Translations under genes and position numbers: made by a program
Part shown: positions 34,828 through 43,907 of the stretch, one piece after another
How the letters are laid out: every line of letters begins with the position of its first letter
How positions within the stretch are numbered: the first letter of the stretch is position 1
Origin: Paenibacillus polymyxa
Lineage (GTDB): Bacteria; Bacillota; Bacilli; Paenibacillales; Paenibacillaceae
Direction: 5' to 3'
Assembly: GCF_001719045.1 (NCBI RefSeq)
Contig: NZ_CP015423.1
Coordinates: forward strand, 3,505,501-3,569,500
Length of the DNA stretch: 64,000 nt
The notes under the pieces: generated by a model
The model's database searches: none
What the model saw: only the letters and a program-made list of their open reading frames with translations
What the model was told of the DNA's origin: nothing

Positions 34828-37257
34828 ATGATAAACAGTAAACAGAAACTTGTGGTTATAGGGAACGGGATGGCTGGTATCAATACGGTCGAACAAATTT
34901 TAAAATTAACAGATAAGTATGAAATTACGGTCCTGGGAAATGAGCCGCATCCGAACTATAACAGGATCATGCTCTCTTATGTGTTGGAAGGCAGTAAAAC
35001 GATTGATGATATCATACTGAACGATTTGCAATGGTATGCGGATCAAGGGATTACTTTGTATACAGGAAAAATGGTGAAAAGCATCGACGGTGAGAACAAG
35101 AAGATTCACACCGAAGACGGACTGGAAATTGATTACGATGTAGCTTTGGTAGCTACTGGCTCACAATCATTTATTCTGCCTATTCCGGGTAAAGAATTAC
35201 CGGGTGTCATCGGTTTCCGAGATATCGCCGATTGCTCGGCAATGCTTGAGGCAGCGAAGACCTTTAAAAAGGCAGCTGTAATTGGTGGAGGTCTGTTAGG
35301 GCTGGAAGCAGCTAAAGGCTTGGTCAACCTGGGAATGGATGTTACGGTCGTTCATTTAATGGAGGATTTGATGGAACGCCAGCTGGACCGGGAAGCCTCT
35401 GCGATGCTGAAAGCAGAACTAGAACGCCAGGGAATCAAGTTTGCTATGCAAATGCAAACTTCGGAAGTGTATGGTCAAGATCGGGTACAAGGACTGCGGT
35501 TTTCAGACGGAAGCGAGCTGGAAGCGGATTTGGTCGTTATGGCCGTCGGGATCAAGCCTAATATTCAGGTGGCTGTGCAATGTGGTATGGAAACGAACCG
35601 TGGTATCGTAGTCGATGATTTGATGAGAACCTCCGTACCGGATGTATACGCCGTAGGGGAATGTGTTGAACATCGCGGAATCTGTTATGGTCTGGTAGCT
35701 CCGCTGTTTGAGCAGGGAAGTGTCATTGCCAAACATTTGGCAGGCGCGGAAACTGAAGGTTATATGGGATCGGTGGTTTCTACCAAGCTCAAAATTTCAG
35801 GGGTGGATGTTTTCTCAGCTGGCGAATTCATAACCCAGCCTGAACATACGGTGATTGTTGCAAAGGATGAGTGGAAGCGCACATACAAAAAAGTGCTGCT
35901 TCGTGAAAATAAGATTGTTGGAACTGTACTGTTTGGTGATGTGAGCGAATCTGCTAGTCTTCAAAAATATGTGCGTCAGCAAACGCAGATGACAGATGAG
36001 ATATATGGACAGATCATGGGTACTGGATGTAGCAATCACGGGGCGAAAACATTATCCGCTGAAACGATGGCGGATGATGAAATTGTCTGCGGCTGTAACG
36101 GTGTGACTAAAAAGGCGATTGTGGATGCAATTAATGATAATGGACTGACCACAGTCGATGAAATTAAGGCATGCACCGGAGCAACGCGTTCCTGTGGAGG
36201 ATGTAAGCCTGTCGTTGAGCAAATTTTACAATATGTTCTTGGAGACAGCTTCAAGACGTCAGCCAAGCAAGGAATATGTGGTTGCACATCATTGAGTCGG
36301 GACGAGATTGTGGAAGCGATCAAAACCAAAGGGCTGACAACAACGCGTGAAGTTATGAATGTACTGGGTTGGCATAATGATGAAGGATGCTCCAAATGTC
36401 GCCCGGCGCTGAATTACTATTTGGGAATGATTAACCCGGATACCTATGAAAATGAGGGAGATTCCCGTTTTGTAAATGAGCGATTGCACGCAAACATTCA
36501 AAAGGATGGAACATTTACAGTTGTTCCTAGAATGTACGGCGGTGTAACGACCCCAGAAGATTTGAAGAAGATAGCAGATGTTTCTCTTAAATACAACGTT
36601 AAGGTCGTTAAAGTAACAGGAGGACAGCGGCTGGATTTGATCGGTGTCCGTAAAGAGGATCTGCCTAAAGTATGGGAAGAACTCGATATGCCGTCGGGAT
36701 ATGCCTACGCGAAGTCACTTCGTACGGTTAAAACCTGTGTTGGATCGCAATTTTGCCGGTTTGGCACACAGGACTCGATGGGAATGGGAGAAGTGTTGGA
36801 ACGAAAATTCGAACGACTGGATTTCCCAGCAAAATTCAAATTAGCAGTTAATGGATGTCCACGCAACTGTGCGGAATCATGTACCAAAGATATCGGAATC
36901 GTAGGTAATGATGGGGGCTGGGAGATCTTTATCGGTGGTAATGGCGGTATTAAAGCGCGGTTGGCTGATTCACTCTGTAAAGTAAAAACCGACGCTGAAC
37001 TGATTGATATTGTAGGAGCCGTGATGCAATTCTACCGGGAAACAGGACAATACCTGGAGCGCACGTCGGAGTGGGTGGAACGGATCGGTCTGGAAGAGAT
37101 TCAGAAGGCTGTCGTTCAGGATACAGATCATCGACAAGCTTTAGTAGAACGCATCGAATTTGCACTACAACAGGTGGAAGACCCGTGGAAAAAGATCATC
37201 AATGATGAGGATACTCGCAAAAATCTATTTGAGGTTGTCACTCCGTCTATTGTGTAA
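34828..37257 (+). CDS. nirB: NADH-dependent nitrite reductase, large subunit
   Basis: An 809-residue enzyme that reduces nitrite to ammonium in the cytoplasm. Order: FAD/NAD oxidoreductase domain (1-300, starting IGNGMAGINTVEQIL; AAVIGGGLLGLEAAKGL for NAD), two BFD-like [2Fe-2S] segments (CGCNG...C-x2-C near 420-460 and CGCTS...C-x2-C near 485-530), then ferredoxin-like and siroheme/4Fe-4S sulfite/nitrite reductase domains with CVGSQFCRFG and NGCPRNCAESC (about 635-690) holding the four cluster Cys. Length is normal for NirB/NasD. GGAGG lies 9 bases before the ATG. Followed by nirD; regulated by the Fnr box at 34705. Confidence 0.93.
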   Translation: MINSKQKLVVIGNGMAGINTVEQILKLTDKYEITVLGNEPHPNYNRIMLSYVLEGSKTIDDIILNDLQWYADQGITLYTGKMVKSIDGENKKIHTEDGLEIDYDVALVATGSQSFILPIPGKELPGVIGFRDIADCSAMLEAAKTFKKAAVIGGGLLGLEAAKGLVNLGMDVTVVHLMEDLMERQLDREASAMLKAELERQGIKFAMQMQTSEVYGQDRVQGLRFSDGSELEADLVVMAVGIKPNIQVAVQCGMETNRGIVVDDLMRTSVPDVYAVGECVEHRGICYGLVAPLFEQGSVIAKHLAGAETEGYMGSVVSTKLKISGVDVFSAGEFITQPEHTVIVAKDEWKRTYKKVLLRENKIVGTVLFGDVSESASLQKYVRQQTQMTDEIYGQIMGTGCSNHGAKTLSAETMADDEIVCGCNGVTKKAIVDAINDNGLTTVDEIKACTGATRSCGGCKPVVEQILQYVLGDSFKTSAKQGICGCTSLSRDEIVEAIKTKGLTTTREVMNVLGWHNDEGCSKCRPALNYYLGMINPDTYENEGDSRFVNERLHANIQKDGTFTVVPRMYGGVTTPEDLKKIADVSLKYNVKVVKVTGGQRLDLIGVRKEDLPKVWEELDMPSGYAYAKSLRTVKTCVGSQFCRFGTQDSMGMGEVLERKFERLDFPAKFKLAVNGCPRNCAESCTKDIGIVGNDGGWEIFIGGNGGIKARLADSLCKVKTDAELIDIVGAVMQFYRETGQYLERTSEWVERIGLEEIQKAVVQDTDHRQALVERIEFALQQVEDPWKKIINDEDTRKNLFEVVTPSIV

Positions 37258-37296
37258 TTGTATCTAAAATGCCTGAGGAAGGGAGCGATCAAGCAA

Positions 37297-37626
37297 ATGA
37301 TCAAAAATGCCGAATGGCTTGTCGTCGGTCACAGTAAGGATTTTCCGATCAGAATAGGGCGTACCATCCATATCAAAGGTGCTGAAATTGCTGTTTTCCG
37401 CACTTCGGAGAATGAGCTTTATGCCGTTGAAAATATCAATCCTCATCCCAAAAGAGGGCCTCTTACAGAGGCGATAGTATCTGGTCATTATATCTATGAC
37501 CCTTTATATGACTGGAAAATTGATCTGAAGACAGGCATCGTTCAAGAGCCTGATCATGGACAAGTTAAAACATTCGCCGTTTGTGAAGAGGGAGAAGAAG
37601 TAAAAGTATCACTCGAAACGGTTTAG
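37297..37626 (+). CDS. nirD: Nitrite reductase, small subunit
   Basis: A 109-residue Rieske-fold protein, the small subunit of NADH nitrite reductase. The two usual cluster Cys are absent: the loop reads NPHPKRGPL and the second YDPLYDWKID, as in other NirD/NasE proteins which have the Rieske fold without an iron-sulfur cluster. GGGAG at 37281-37285 is 11 bases before ATG 37297. It lies 39 bases after nirB and ends at a strong terminator. Confidence 0.9.
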   Translation: MIKNAEWLVVGHSKDFPIRIGRTIHIKGAEIAVFRTSENELYAVENINPHPKRGPLTEAIVSGHYIYDPLYDWKIDLKTGIVQEPDHGQVKTFAVCEEGEEVKVSLETV

Positions 37627-37647
37627 TTCGTCTGATGGAATACAAAT

Positions 37648-37690
37648 AAAAAAGGGCTTGACAGGAACAATCCTGTTGGGCCCTTTTTTC
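37648..37690. terminator. Bidirectional terminator between nirD and the collagen-like gene
   Basis: AAAAAAGGGC at 37648-37657 pairs with GCCCTTTTTT at 37680-37689, with an inner ACAGGA/TCCTGT stem. Runs of A and T on the two sides allow it to stop transcription from both directions. Confidence 0.85.
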
Positions 37691-37698
37691 GTCTTGGA

Positions 37699-39156
37699 TC
37701 AGGTAATGGTAACGCCTGCACTTGCATAACCTACGATAGTGTTTACGAGGGAAAGTCCCGTAGCTGTTGCAGAGAAGACAAGGAGCAGACGAGTCTGTGC
37801 GGTTACCGGTATAGCCAACCCGGTAGTAATACCGCTAGAGATCGTTCCCAAAGCAATAATGCCAGCCAGCGAAGGGGCCAATGTAACGATAGCTCCGGGA
37901 ACTGCTGTGAAGGTATTATTAGGTGTTGGGGAACTAAACAATTGGGCAGTAATCGTCGCAGTTGAACCCACGAGAGTTAACGCCGCTGTTGTACTGAAGT
38001 AACCAGCAATAGATGTAATTACGCCATCCCGTGGTACGGAAAAAGCAAAGTTGATCAGAGGTCCTACAAGTGTACCTGTCAGGTCAATGGCCCCGCCTAC
38101 AAGGCTAATCCCTGTTGCTGAGCTTCCAAAGCCGATCAAACTGGTGGTTCCTACCACTCCGCCAAGAACGGTTGTCAGGATAGCAGGTCCGCCCGAAGCA
38201 AACGGAATGATGGCTCCCGAACCGGTCGCTCCAGTAACACCAGCCGTGCCCGTGGCTCCGGTAGCACCAGCCGCACCCGGCAGCCCATCAGCTCCGGTCG
38301 GCCCTGTGACCCCGGCTGGCCCGACGGCGCCAACCGCGCCTGGTAGCCCATCAGCCCCGGTCGGTCCTGTGGCTCCAGCAGGCCCAATCAATCCATCCGC
38401 GCCCGTAGCGCCCGTGGCACCTGTTACCCCCCCGGCAGGTCCCGCAGCACCCGTAGCGCCGACAGGTCCGGCAGGGCCTTCCGGTCCAGCGGCCCCGATA
38501 GGCCCTGCGGCGCCAATAGGTCCAGCCGCTCCAACTGGTCCGGCAGGCCCCGCAGGCCCGGCAGGGCCGATTGGTCCAGCCGCTCCGATAGGTCCAGCGG
38601 CGCCGATAGGTCCGGGAGGCCCTTGTGGGCCAGGTCCACCTGCGGGTCCAGGCGCACCGCCGGGTCCCACAGGTCCAGGAGGTCCTTGTGCACCTGGCTC
38701 CCCTGACAAGTATGTTTCTCCTAATACGTTGCTAACCGTCGTTCCAGCGATTCTGATCGCGCTGATTAAGCTGTCTTTAAGAGCAGGATCGAGGGATTCT
38801 TGTAAAACGATGGACAATAGGGCATCCAGCAATTGTTGCAGTGCAGTACCTACACCGATCGGAGAGAAGGGTGTAGCTTCTAACGCAACAATAGCAAGCT
38901 CCAGCGCTGCCAGTAGGTCTGCCTTAACCCCGCCTCTAAGTCTTAAGCTTTTCGCCAGAGACAACAAACGTCTTAAAATCTGTTGCAAGGAAGATACATT
39001 AGCCGCAGAGGGGTTTGCGAATACGATGGGGATGATCGCGGTCAATTCATTAATCAGTCTGAGAAGATCTTCGATACTTCTATTTACTCTTGTTGGTTTA
39101 CAGTCTTCGTCTTTTTTTGAAGCACCACTGAACCTGAACGGTTTTTTATGTTTCAT
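37699..39156 (-). CDS. Collagen-like Gly-X-X repeat, exosporium-type protein
   Basis: A 485-residue protein in three parts. Residues about 1-155: a helical region ([20 protein letters not shown]) with hydrophobic heptads. Residues about 155-315: more than 50 Gly-X-X triplets rich in Pro and Ala, then Thr ([23 protein letters not shown]), forming a collagen triple helix. Residues about 320-485: a compact beta-rich trimer-like domain resembling the C-terminal domain of BclA/BclB-type spore-surface glycoproteins. AGGAGGAG lies 10 bases before ATG 39156. Thr in the triplets are candidate glycosylation sites. Spore-surface location is inferred from family and the germination genes around it. Confidence 0.82.
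   Translation of the reverse strand: MKHKKPFRFSGASKKDEDCKPTRVNRSIEDLLRLINELTAIIPIVFANPSAANVSSLQQILRRLLSLAKSLRLRGGVKADLLAALELAIVALEATPFSPIGVGTALQQLLDALLSIVLQESLDPALKDSLISAIRIAGTTVSNVLGETYLSGEPGAQGPPGPVGPGGAPGPAGGPGPQGPPGPIGAAGPIGAAGPIGPAGPAGPAGPVGAAGPIGAAGPIGAAGPEGPAGPVGATGAAGPAGGVTGATGATGADGLIGPAGATGPTGADGLPGAVGAVGPAGVTGPTGADGLPGAAGATGATGTAGVTGATGSGAIIPFASGGPAILTTVLGGVVGTTSLIGFGSSATGISLVGGAIDLTGTLVGPLINFAFSVPRDGVITSIAGYFSTTAALTLVGSTATITAQLFSSPTPNNTFTAVPGAIVTLAPSLAGIIALGTISSGITTGLAIPVTAQTRLLLVFSATATGLSLVNTIVGYASAGVTIT
38218..38698 (-). repeat. Collagen-triplet coding repeat
   Basis: A GC-rich stretch of 9-base units (Gly-X-X triplets on the minus strand) with longer near-identical blocks repeated two to three times, such as the [13 protein letters not shown] and [10 protein letters not shown] units. 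Such tracts change length by slippage between strains. The proline-rich open frame on the plus strand is only its shadow. Confidence 0.85.
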
Positions 39157-39311
39157 GCTCAAATATCTCCTCCTCATCATTCTTACTACTGTAGAGGTGA
39201 CAGGTGGTTTATCGCCCCGCTTCGCAGATATTCATAATATATTTACTGAAGCGAAAAGGGTGAATAAACAAGCAAAAATGATTGTTAAAGGCTTGTACAT
39301 AAAATATACAT

Positions 39312-39346
39312 AAAAAAAACCGGCCCCCAAAAAGCATGGAGGCCGT
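39312..39346 (-). terminator. Intrinsic terminator of the SLH protein gene
   Basis: On the minus strand ACGGCCTCC pairs with GGGGCCGG across a 10-base loop and is followed by eight T. Confidence 0.75.
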
Positions 39347-39391
39347 GTTGTATTTGCGTATACTCATCTGATCTATGAAGCTTAAAAATTC

Positions 39392-42300
39392 TTATTTAAG
39401 AATACGTACCAGCAGTTCAGCCATCTCACCTCTGCTGATAGCCGCTTTTGGCTTGAGTGTTCCATCTGGATAACCGCTGATCCAACCGGAGGATACTGCA
39501 TTCTGGAATGCTGCGGAGGCCCATGCTGCAATCTCCTGCTCATCCTTGTAGGATTGCAGTGCGGCAGTGCTGGAAATGGATGTCTGATTCTGCATCGCGT
39601 GTGACAGGATCACCATCGCCTGTTCACGGGTAAGACTCTCATCAGGTCCGAAAGTTTGAGCGGTTAGCCCTTGAATCCATCCCTGGCGGTGAGCAAAATC
39701 CACGGCTGATCCAGCCCAGTGTCCCTGCATATCTGTAAATGAGGTAGAAGGGCTCTCATCTCCAGCAGTTCCCAATGCTCTGGTCAGTATGGCTACAAAT
39801 TCTGCACGGCTTACAGCGCGATCAGGGCGTATGTTTCCGTCTTTATAGCCTTGTATCCAGCCTTTGTCTGCAAGAGATTGCAGGGACTTCGCTGCCCAAT
39901 GGCCTTGTACATCCGGCCATACCTGAGCTAGCACTTGTGGATCTGACGAATTGCTTGGGTCATTTTGCACACTGGCATTATTGGTTTGAGTCTTGGCATC
40001 TGTGGCGACGGCAAAGGTACCTAACCCGGTCGTATTCAGACTCACACCCGACAACATCCCTTTTGAATCCATTACAGCAGTCCCTTTTAGAATCTCACGC
40101 TCACCATTCTCATGAATAACAAGAATGGAGAACTGGGGCTCTGCATTGTGTAACTCACCTAAGGATTCGTTATCCAGCGGTAGAATGATCGACGAGGTCC
40201 CAGTCACATTGGCTTTGATGTCTGTAACCGGACCCATCAGCGTCAGGCTGGATTGTTGCTCGGCCCAGTCACGGATCTGCTGTGCACGTTGTACATCTGC
40301 CTGCTGGAATGACAATGTAACGTCCTGCTGGCCTGAGGCCATGCTGGTTAAGGTGTCACTGGATATCAACAGTGTTCCATATCGGGATATTACCGATGCA
40401 CCAATCTTATCCCATTTATTCAGTAAAGAATGAGTAAGGATAACACGACTCAGTTGCTTTTCCTGCTCCAAACGAATGTCTGCGTACGCTTTGCCTTCGC
40501 GAAGTGCTTGCTGTATCTGCTCATCCAGGAATGCCGGCGAAGGAACAAAGAGGGAGAACTCTTTCCCTTGTTCGGAAAATCCGATCTGTGGTACGAAAGC
40601 AGATACATCCTCATTGTTATCTTTGTTAGATTTGCCTGTGTTCGCAATTACCTTGGCAGGGACCGTGACTTCTATGGCTTGCGTCAAAGCATGAGAACCA
40701 TCGCTTACCCTCATAACATCCAGCATGATAGTTACAACGGAAGGAGTATCTGCTTGAATAATAGTTCCGTCTGTACGCACGATGTCTGTCTGGCTACTGC
40801 TGCTGATGGTCACACGGAAACCATCAGGTACAACAGGCAACCTGAGCAGTGTATCACTTGTAGTAGGAGCTGCTATGCTTGTGATGGAATCTGCAACGCG
40901 CTGCGCGGTTAACCCTTGCGGATACACTAGCCCTGACGGAGCACTCTTCATGCCATTTACGTTCTGCAGCACATAGTAGCTGGCTCCTTCAGGAACAGGT
41001 GTAAATGTATACCTTCCCTCTCCCGAAGCAATTCCTTCCGCTATAAGCTCCTGCTGGGCATTGTACAACTCAAGCCTTGCGCTCGGCAACGCGCCTGTAA
41101 CGATTACTGAGGCTATATCCTCATTGCCTGCTGAAGCTGTAACAGCACGAGGCAGCACGTTTATACGGCGTTCTGCCGGTTCTGCCGTCCAGCCCCCATT
41201 GTCGCTATAAGCATAGTTCAATACGTATACACCAGGTACATTTGTATCGACATTCCCGCTACCTGAAAGCTCAGGGATCAGGATATTGCCGTATACGCTG
41301 TCCAGTACGCTGGCTCCTGGATCAGCGAAGTTATCGCCGGTTTCCAGAACAATTGGATTACTGCCATTTAGTCGTACGTAAGGTGTATTCGGTAATGCCT
41401 TCAGTACTGTGATCGTGAATGTTCTTTGTACAGAAGCTGCACCTTTAGAAATAATGGCAATTAATTGTACATTCACATCACCATCTGTATATTTAGGCCG
41501 ATTCACTTGACCGCTGTCGCTGAGGATATCTGGTTGTTCCGAGGACCAATCAATCTGGGTGTCGAATGCTCCTACACGAGGCAAGGCAATGGAATCCTTA
41601 ATCCCTTGCGGGTAATCCAGATTCAGTGTATTTGCTGCCAAATTTACGGCTTCATCAGCGCTTACAGGCAGTGCGGGCACGAGCAGGCTAAATGTTTTTC
41701 GTAGCTCAACCGCGCCTCGTGATACAACTGCTTCCAGCGTGATAGTCTGATCGCCCTGTACATAGCTTGGGAAGGTTACATGCCCAGTATGATCCAAGAA
41801 CTGGGGTTGATTCGATGACCATGACACCTGAACACCATTCAGAGCATCTTTTGGCAAATATACGTCTCCCGTTACTGTCGTTATCGGCAGTTCAAGTGCT
41901 TTGTATGCTGCGTCTACGGCTTCAGTGTCGCTCATCGGCAGACGGAGTACGTGTGCAGTAAAATCCTTTGTTTTCGTTAAGCCTGCAAGTTGCAGGGTAG
42001 CCGTTAGGGTAACATCCGTATCTCCACTGTTATAGGAGGGTCTGGTGAGTGTTCCATCTGCTGCAATGACAAGAGGTTTGGACGAGGACCATTCGATCTG
42101 CGCTCCACCATAACCGGATAAAGGAAGAGAAATATTTTCTGTTAGCGCAGACAAATCGCCAAGCGAGAGGGTGTCTGCTGCTTGATTCAATGTATCTTGA
42201 GCAGTGATCTTCGCTACGGTAACCTCAAAAGTTTGGGTATCTGAGGCGCTTCCCTTCGTAATCGTTGCTGTCAGTTTTACTTTTCGGTCACCCAGATCAT

Positions 42301-43282
42301 ACCGCGGGCGTGTGACAGCCCCCTCGTTCGTAATGATGTCAGGAGTATCCGAACTCCAGCTCACCGTCGTATCATTCAACCCAGCGAGTGGCAGCGTCAG
42401 CTTTTGGGATACCGAATCAGCTGTATCTCCAGGTGCGAAGCCTAATGCAAGAGCAGCTTTTGCCTGTGCAACTCTCTCGGCATCGGAAAGTATGTTCACT
42501 TTAACCTCTGAGGGAGTGCTCTCCCCCTTAGCATTCACGGCCTGAACCGTGTAAATTGCTTCACCTGGCGGCAATGCTGAAGTATCTATGAATTGAGTTA
42601 AGTTACCTGAATAAAGCGTTACACTATCTCGTATGACTTTGTATGAAGTTGCATAAGGAACAGCATCCCAGCTTAACTCCACTGTATTTCCATTTTTGGT
42701 TCCTGTAAAATGACCCGGAGCCTGTGGAACGGGCAACCGCTCGCCATAAGCTTCGAATTCCATGATGGAAGCCCATTGATTGTTTCTCGCATTTCCCTGA
42801 TCAATATATAATCGCAAGTATCGTGTAGTTACAGGAGTAATACTCTTTTCAACATTAGAGCTCCCATTATTCTGGACGGTATCCACAGTCACCCAATTAC
42901 TTCCGTTGCTGCTTGTTTGCAATCGGAAACTGTATGGATCACGTTGATCATGCCACCCATAATGGACACCCATACCTGTAACAACGTATCGATCTACGAT
43001 ATACCAGTCTCTCAGATCTACCTGAATCCATTTCTCACCGTTGCTGGCTTGATACCAGCGGCTTGTCGGTCCGATTGACCCATCCACAGCTCTGGAGGGA
43101 TCATAGGGCTGGCTATAGCCACTGGATGTGGCTGGTTTGTTAAGTACCATATTTTCCCAACTGGCAGCGTGAATCTCATTCGTCCCTATCAGCAGGAACG
43201 CACCGCCGATGAATGGCAGCAATGGAACCAGCAAGCGATAGGGTTTAAAATTGTTGCGTGTGAAGTTATTGCCTTCGAGCAC
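39392..43282 (-). CDS. Giant S-layer-homology surface protein with F5/8C domain
   Basis: A 1296-residue exported protein. Signal peptide with a long basic start (cleavage near HAA, about 40); F5/8-type C (discoidin) carbohydrate-binding domain (45-185); fibronectin III (190-270); four tandem atrophied bacterial Ig-like domains (about 275-630), each with a V/I-x-W-S-S core such as TTVSWSSD; a DUF5011-type Ig domain (640-715); a mixed region (720-1090); three SLH motifs at the C-terminus (VQGHWAAKSLQSLADKGWIQGY and two more) that anchor it to pyruvylated wall polymer. GTG start with GAGGTGATGGC seven bases upstream. No catalytic domain seen, so it is probably an adhesin or glycan-binding scaffold. 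Follows the tail-collar gene by 45 bases. Confidence 0.85.
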   Translation of the reverse strand: MLEGNNFTRNNFKPYRLLVPLLPFIGGAFLLIGTNEIHAASWENMVLNKPATSSGYSQPYDPSRAVDGSIGPTSRWYQASNGEKWIQVDLRDWYIVDRYVVTGMGVHYGWHDQRDPYSFRLQTSSNGSNWVTVDTVQNNGSSNVEKSITPVTTRYLRLYIDQGNARNNQWASIMEFEAYGERLPVPQAPGHFTGTKNGNTVELSWDAVPYATSYKVIRDSVTLYSGNLTQFIDTSALPPGEAIYTVQAVNAKGESTPSEVKVNILSDAERVAQAKAALALGFAPGDTADSVSQKLTLPLAGLNDTTVSWSSDTPDIITNEGAVTRPRYDLGDRKVKLTATITKGSASDTQTFEVTVAKITAQDTLNQAADTLSLGDLSALTENISLPLSGYGGAQIEWSSSKPLVIAADGTLTRPSYNSGDTDVTLTATLQLAGLTKTKDFTAHVLRLPMSDTEAVDAAYKALELPITTVTGDVYLPKDALNGVQVSWSSNQPQFLDHTGHVTFPSYVQGDQTITLEAVVSRGAVELRKTFSLLVPALPVSADEAVNLAANTLNLDYPQGIKDSIALPRVGAFDTQIDWSSEQPDILSDSGQVNRPKYTDGDVNVQLIAIISKGAASVQRTFTITVLKALPNTPYVRLNGSNPIVLETGDNFADPGASVLDSVYGNILIPELSGSGNVDTNVPGVYVLNYAYSDNGGWTAEPAERRINVLPRAVTASAGNEDIASVIVTGALPSARLELYNAQQELIAEGIASGEGRYTFTPVPEGASYYVLQNVNGMKSAPSGLVYPQGLTAQRVADSITSIAAPTTSDTLLRLPVVPDGFRVTISSSSQTDIVRTDGTIIQADTPSVVTIMLDVMRVSDGSHALTQAIEVTVPAKVIANTGKSNKDNNEDVSAFVPQIGFSEQGKEFSLFVPSPAFLDEQIQQALREGKAYADIRLEQEKQLSRVILTHSLLNKWDKIGASVISRYGTLLISSDTLTSMASGQQDVTLSFQQADVQRAQQIRDWAEQQSSLTLMGPVTDIKANVTGTSSIILPLDNESLGELHNAEPQFSILVIHENGEREILKGTAVMDSKGMLSGVSLNTTGLGTFAVATDAKTQTNNASVQNDPSNSSDPQVLAQVWPDVQGHWAAKSLQSLADKGWIQGYKDGNIRPDRAVSRAEFVAILTRALGTAGDESPSTSFTDMQGHWAGSAVDFAHRQGWIQGLTAQTFGPDESLTREQAMVILSHAMQNQTSISSTAALQSYKDEQEIAAWASAAFQNAVSSGWISGYPDGTLKPKAAISRGEMAELLVRILK

Positions 43283-43327
43283 GCCATCACCTCTTCTTCA
43301 TTAAGTAGCACACCATTGAGCATTTCA

Positions 43328-43669
43328 TTATGGACGGGACGGGAATCCTCCTACGGTTGCAATGTAGTAATCTACATTCGGCATCGGAGAGGCTCCACGC
43401 AAATCAGGCAATGCAAATGTGGTTGTTCCATTCCCTCCGAAATTATTACCCAATAGACTGAACAGTGCTGTATTTTGCGAAATAGATAAGAGCTGACCTT
43501 CACACTTTAGCCATCCATTGGGAGCGAACGTGTAAGGATACATCGTAATTTCCCCAAGATAAGGTTCGGTCGATGCTTGAGCCTGTTTGGGACTGATCGC
43601 CGTTCCCCCTAACAAAATGACCGCTAACAAACTCAACACAGCGGCTTTCTTCCAAAAATGCTTCTTCAT
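43328..43669 (-). CDS. Small secreted phage tail-collar domain protein
   Basis: A 113-residue exported protein: signal peptide (MKKHFWKKAAVLSLLAVILL, cleavage near QAS), then a single phage tail-collar domain (EPYLGEITMYPYTFAPNGWLKCEG through LPDLRGASP). Tail-collar domains occur in phage fibres and in bacterial microcystin-dependent-protein-like (MdpB) secreted proteins, where they sit at tips of extracellular fibres; here the domain is fused to a signal peptide and lacks the rest of a fibre. Immediately upstream of the giant SLH gene and probably co-transcribed, so it may be displayed with it. AAGGAG precedes the ATG. Confidence 0.78.
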   Translation of the reverse strand: MKKHFWKKAAVLSLLAVILLGGTAISPKQAQASTEPYLGEITMYPYTFAPNGWLKCEGQLLSISQNTALFSLLGNNFGGNGTTTFALPDLRGASPMPNVDYYIATVGGFPSRP

Positions 43670-43907
43670 ACCTACAACTCCTTTTTAGATTCGAATAATG
43701 GCCCACGAATTCAATAAATTTGTGACATTAGTCATAGAATGAGTAGATATTATCATGGAATTCCACTTTTGGCACTACAGTTCATCTATCAAATTCACCT
43801 TTTTATTCCTTTTGTGAGTAAAGAAATTTATTCCATTGTCCATGCATCTTTTTTCTAATCCAGGTAAATCTATATACAAATCATCTGGAAGTGAAGGAGG
43901 AAAGAGT

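Noticed and set aside
38218-38698. Regular short repeats that might suggest a CRISPR array or satellite
   Set aside because: Period is 9 bases with coding constraint (Gly-X-X), no spacer/repeat alternation and no cas genes.
38051-39313. 420-residue proline-rich open frame on the plus strand
   Set aside because: It is the antisense shadow of the Gly-X-X repeat gene; no ribosome site and its composition is only the complement of Gly-Pro-Ala codons.
40430-40912. 160-residue plus-strand frame within the SLH gene
   Set aside because: Antisense to a well-supported multi-domain protein; no ribosome site or family resemblance.
43700-43907. Sigma-G-like promoter for germination operon 2
   Set aside because: TGAGTA, TGCATC and CTATATA words occur but none has correct spacing and -10 match together.
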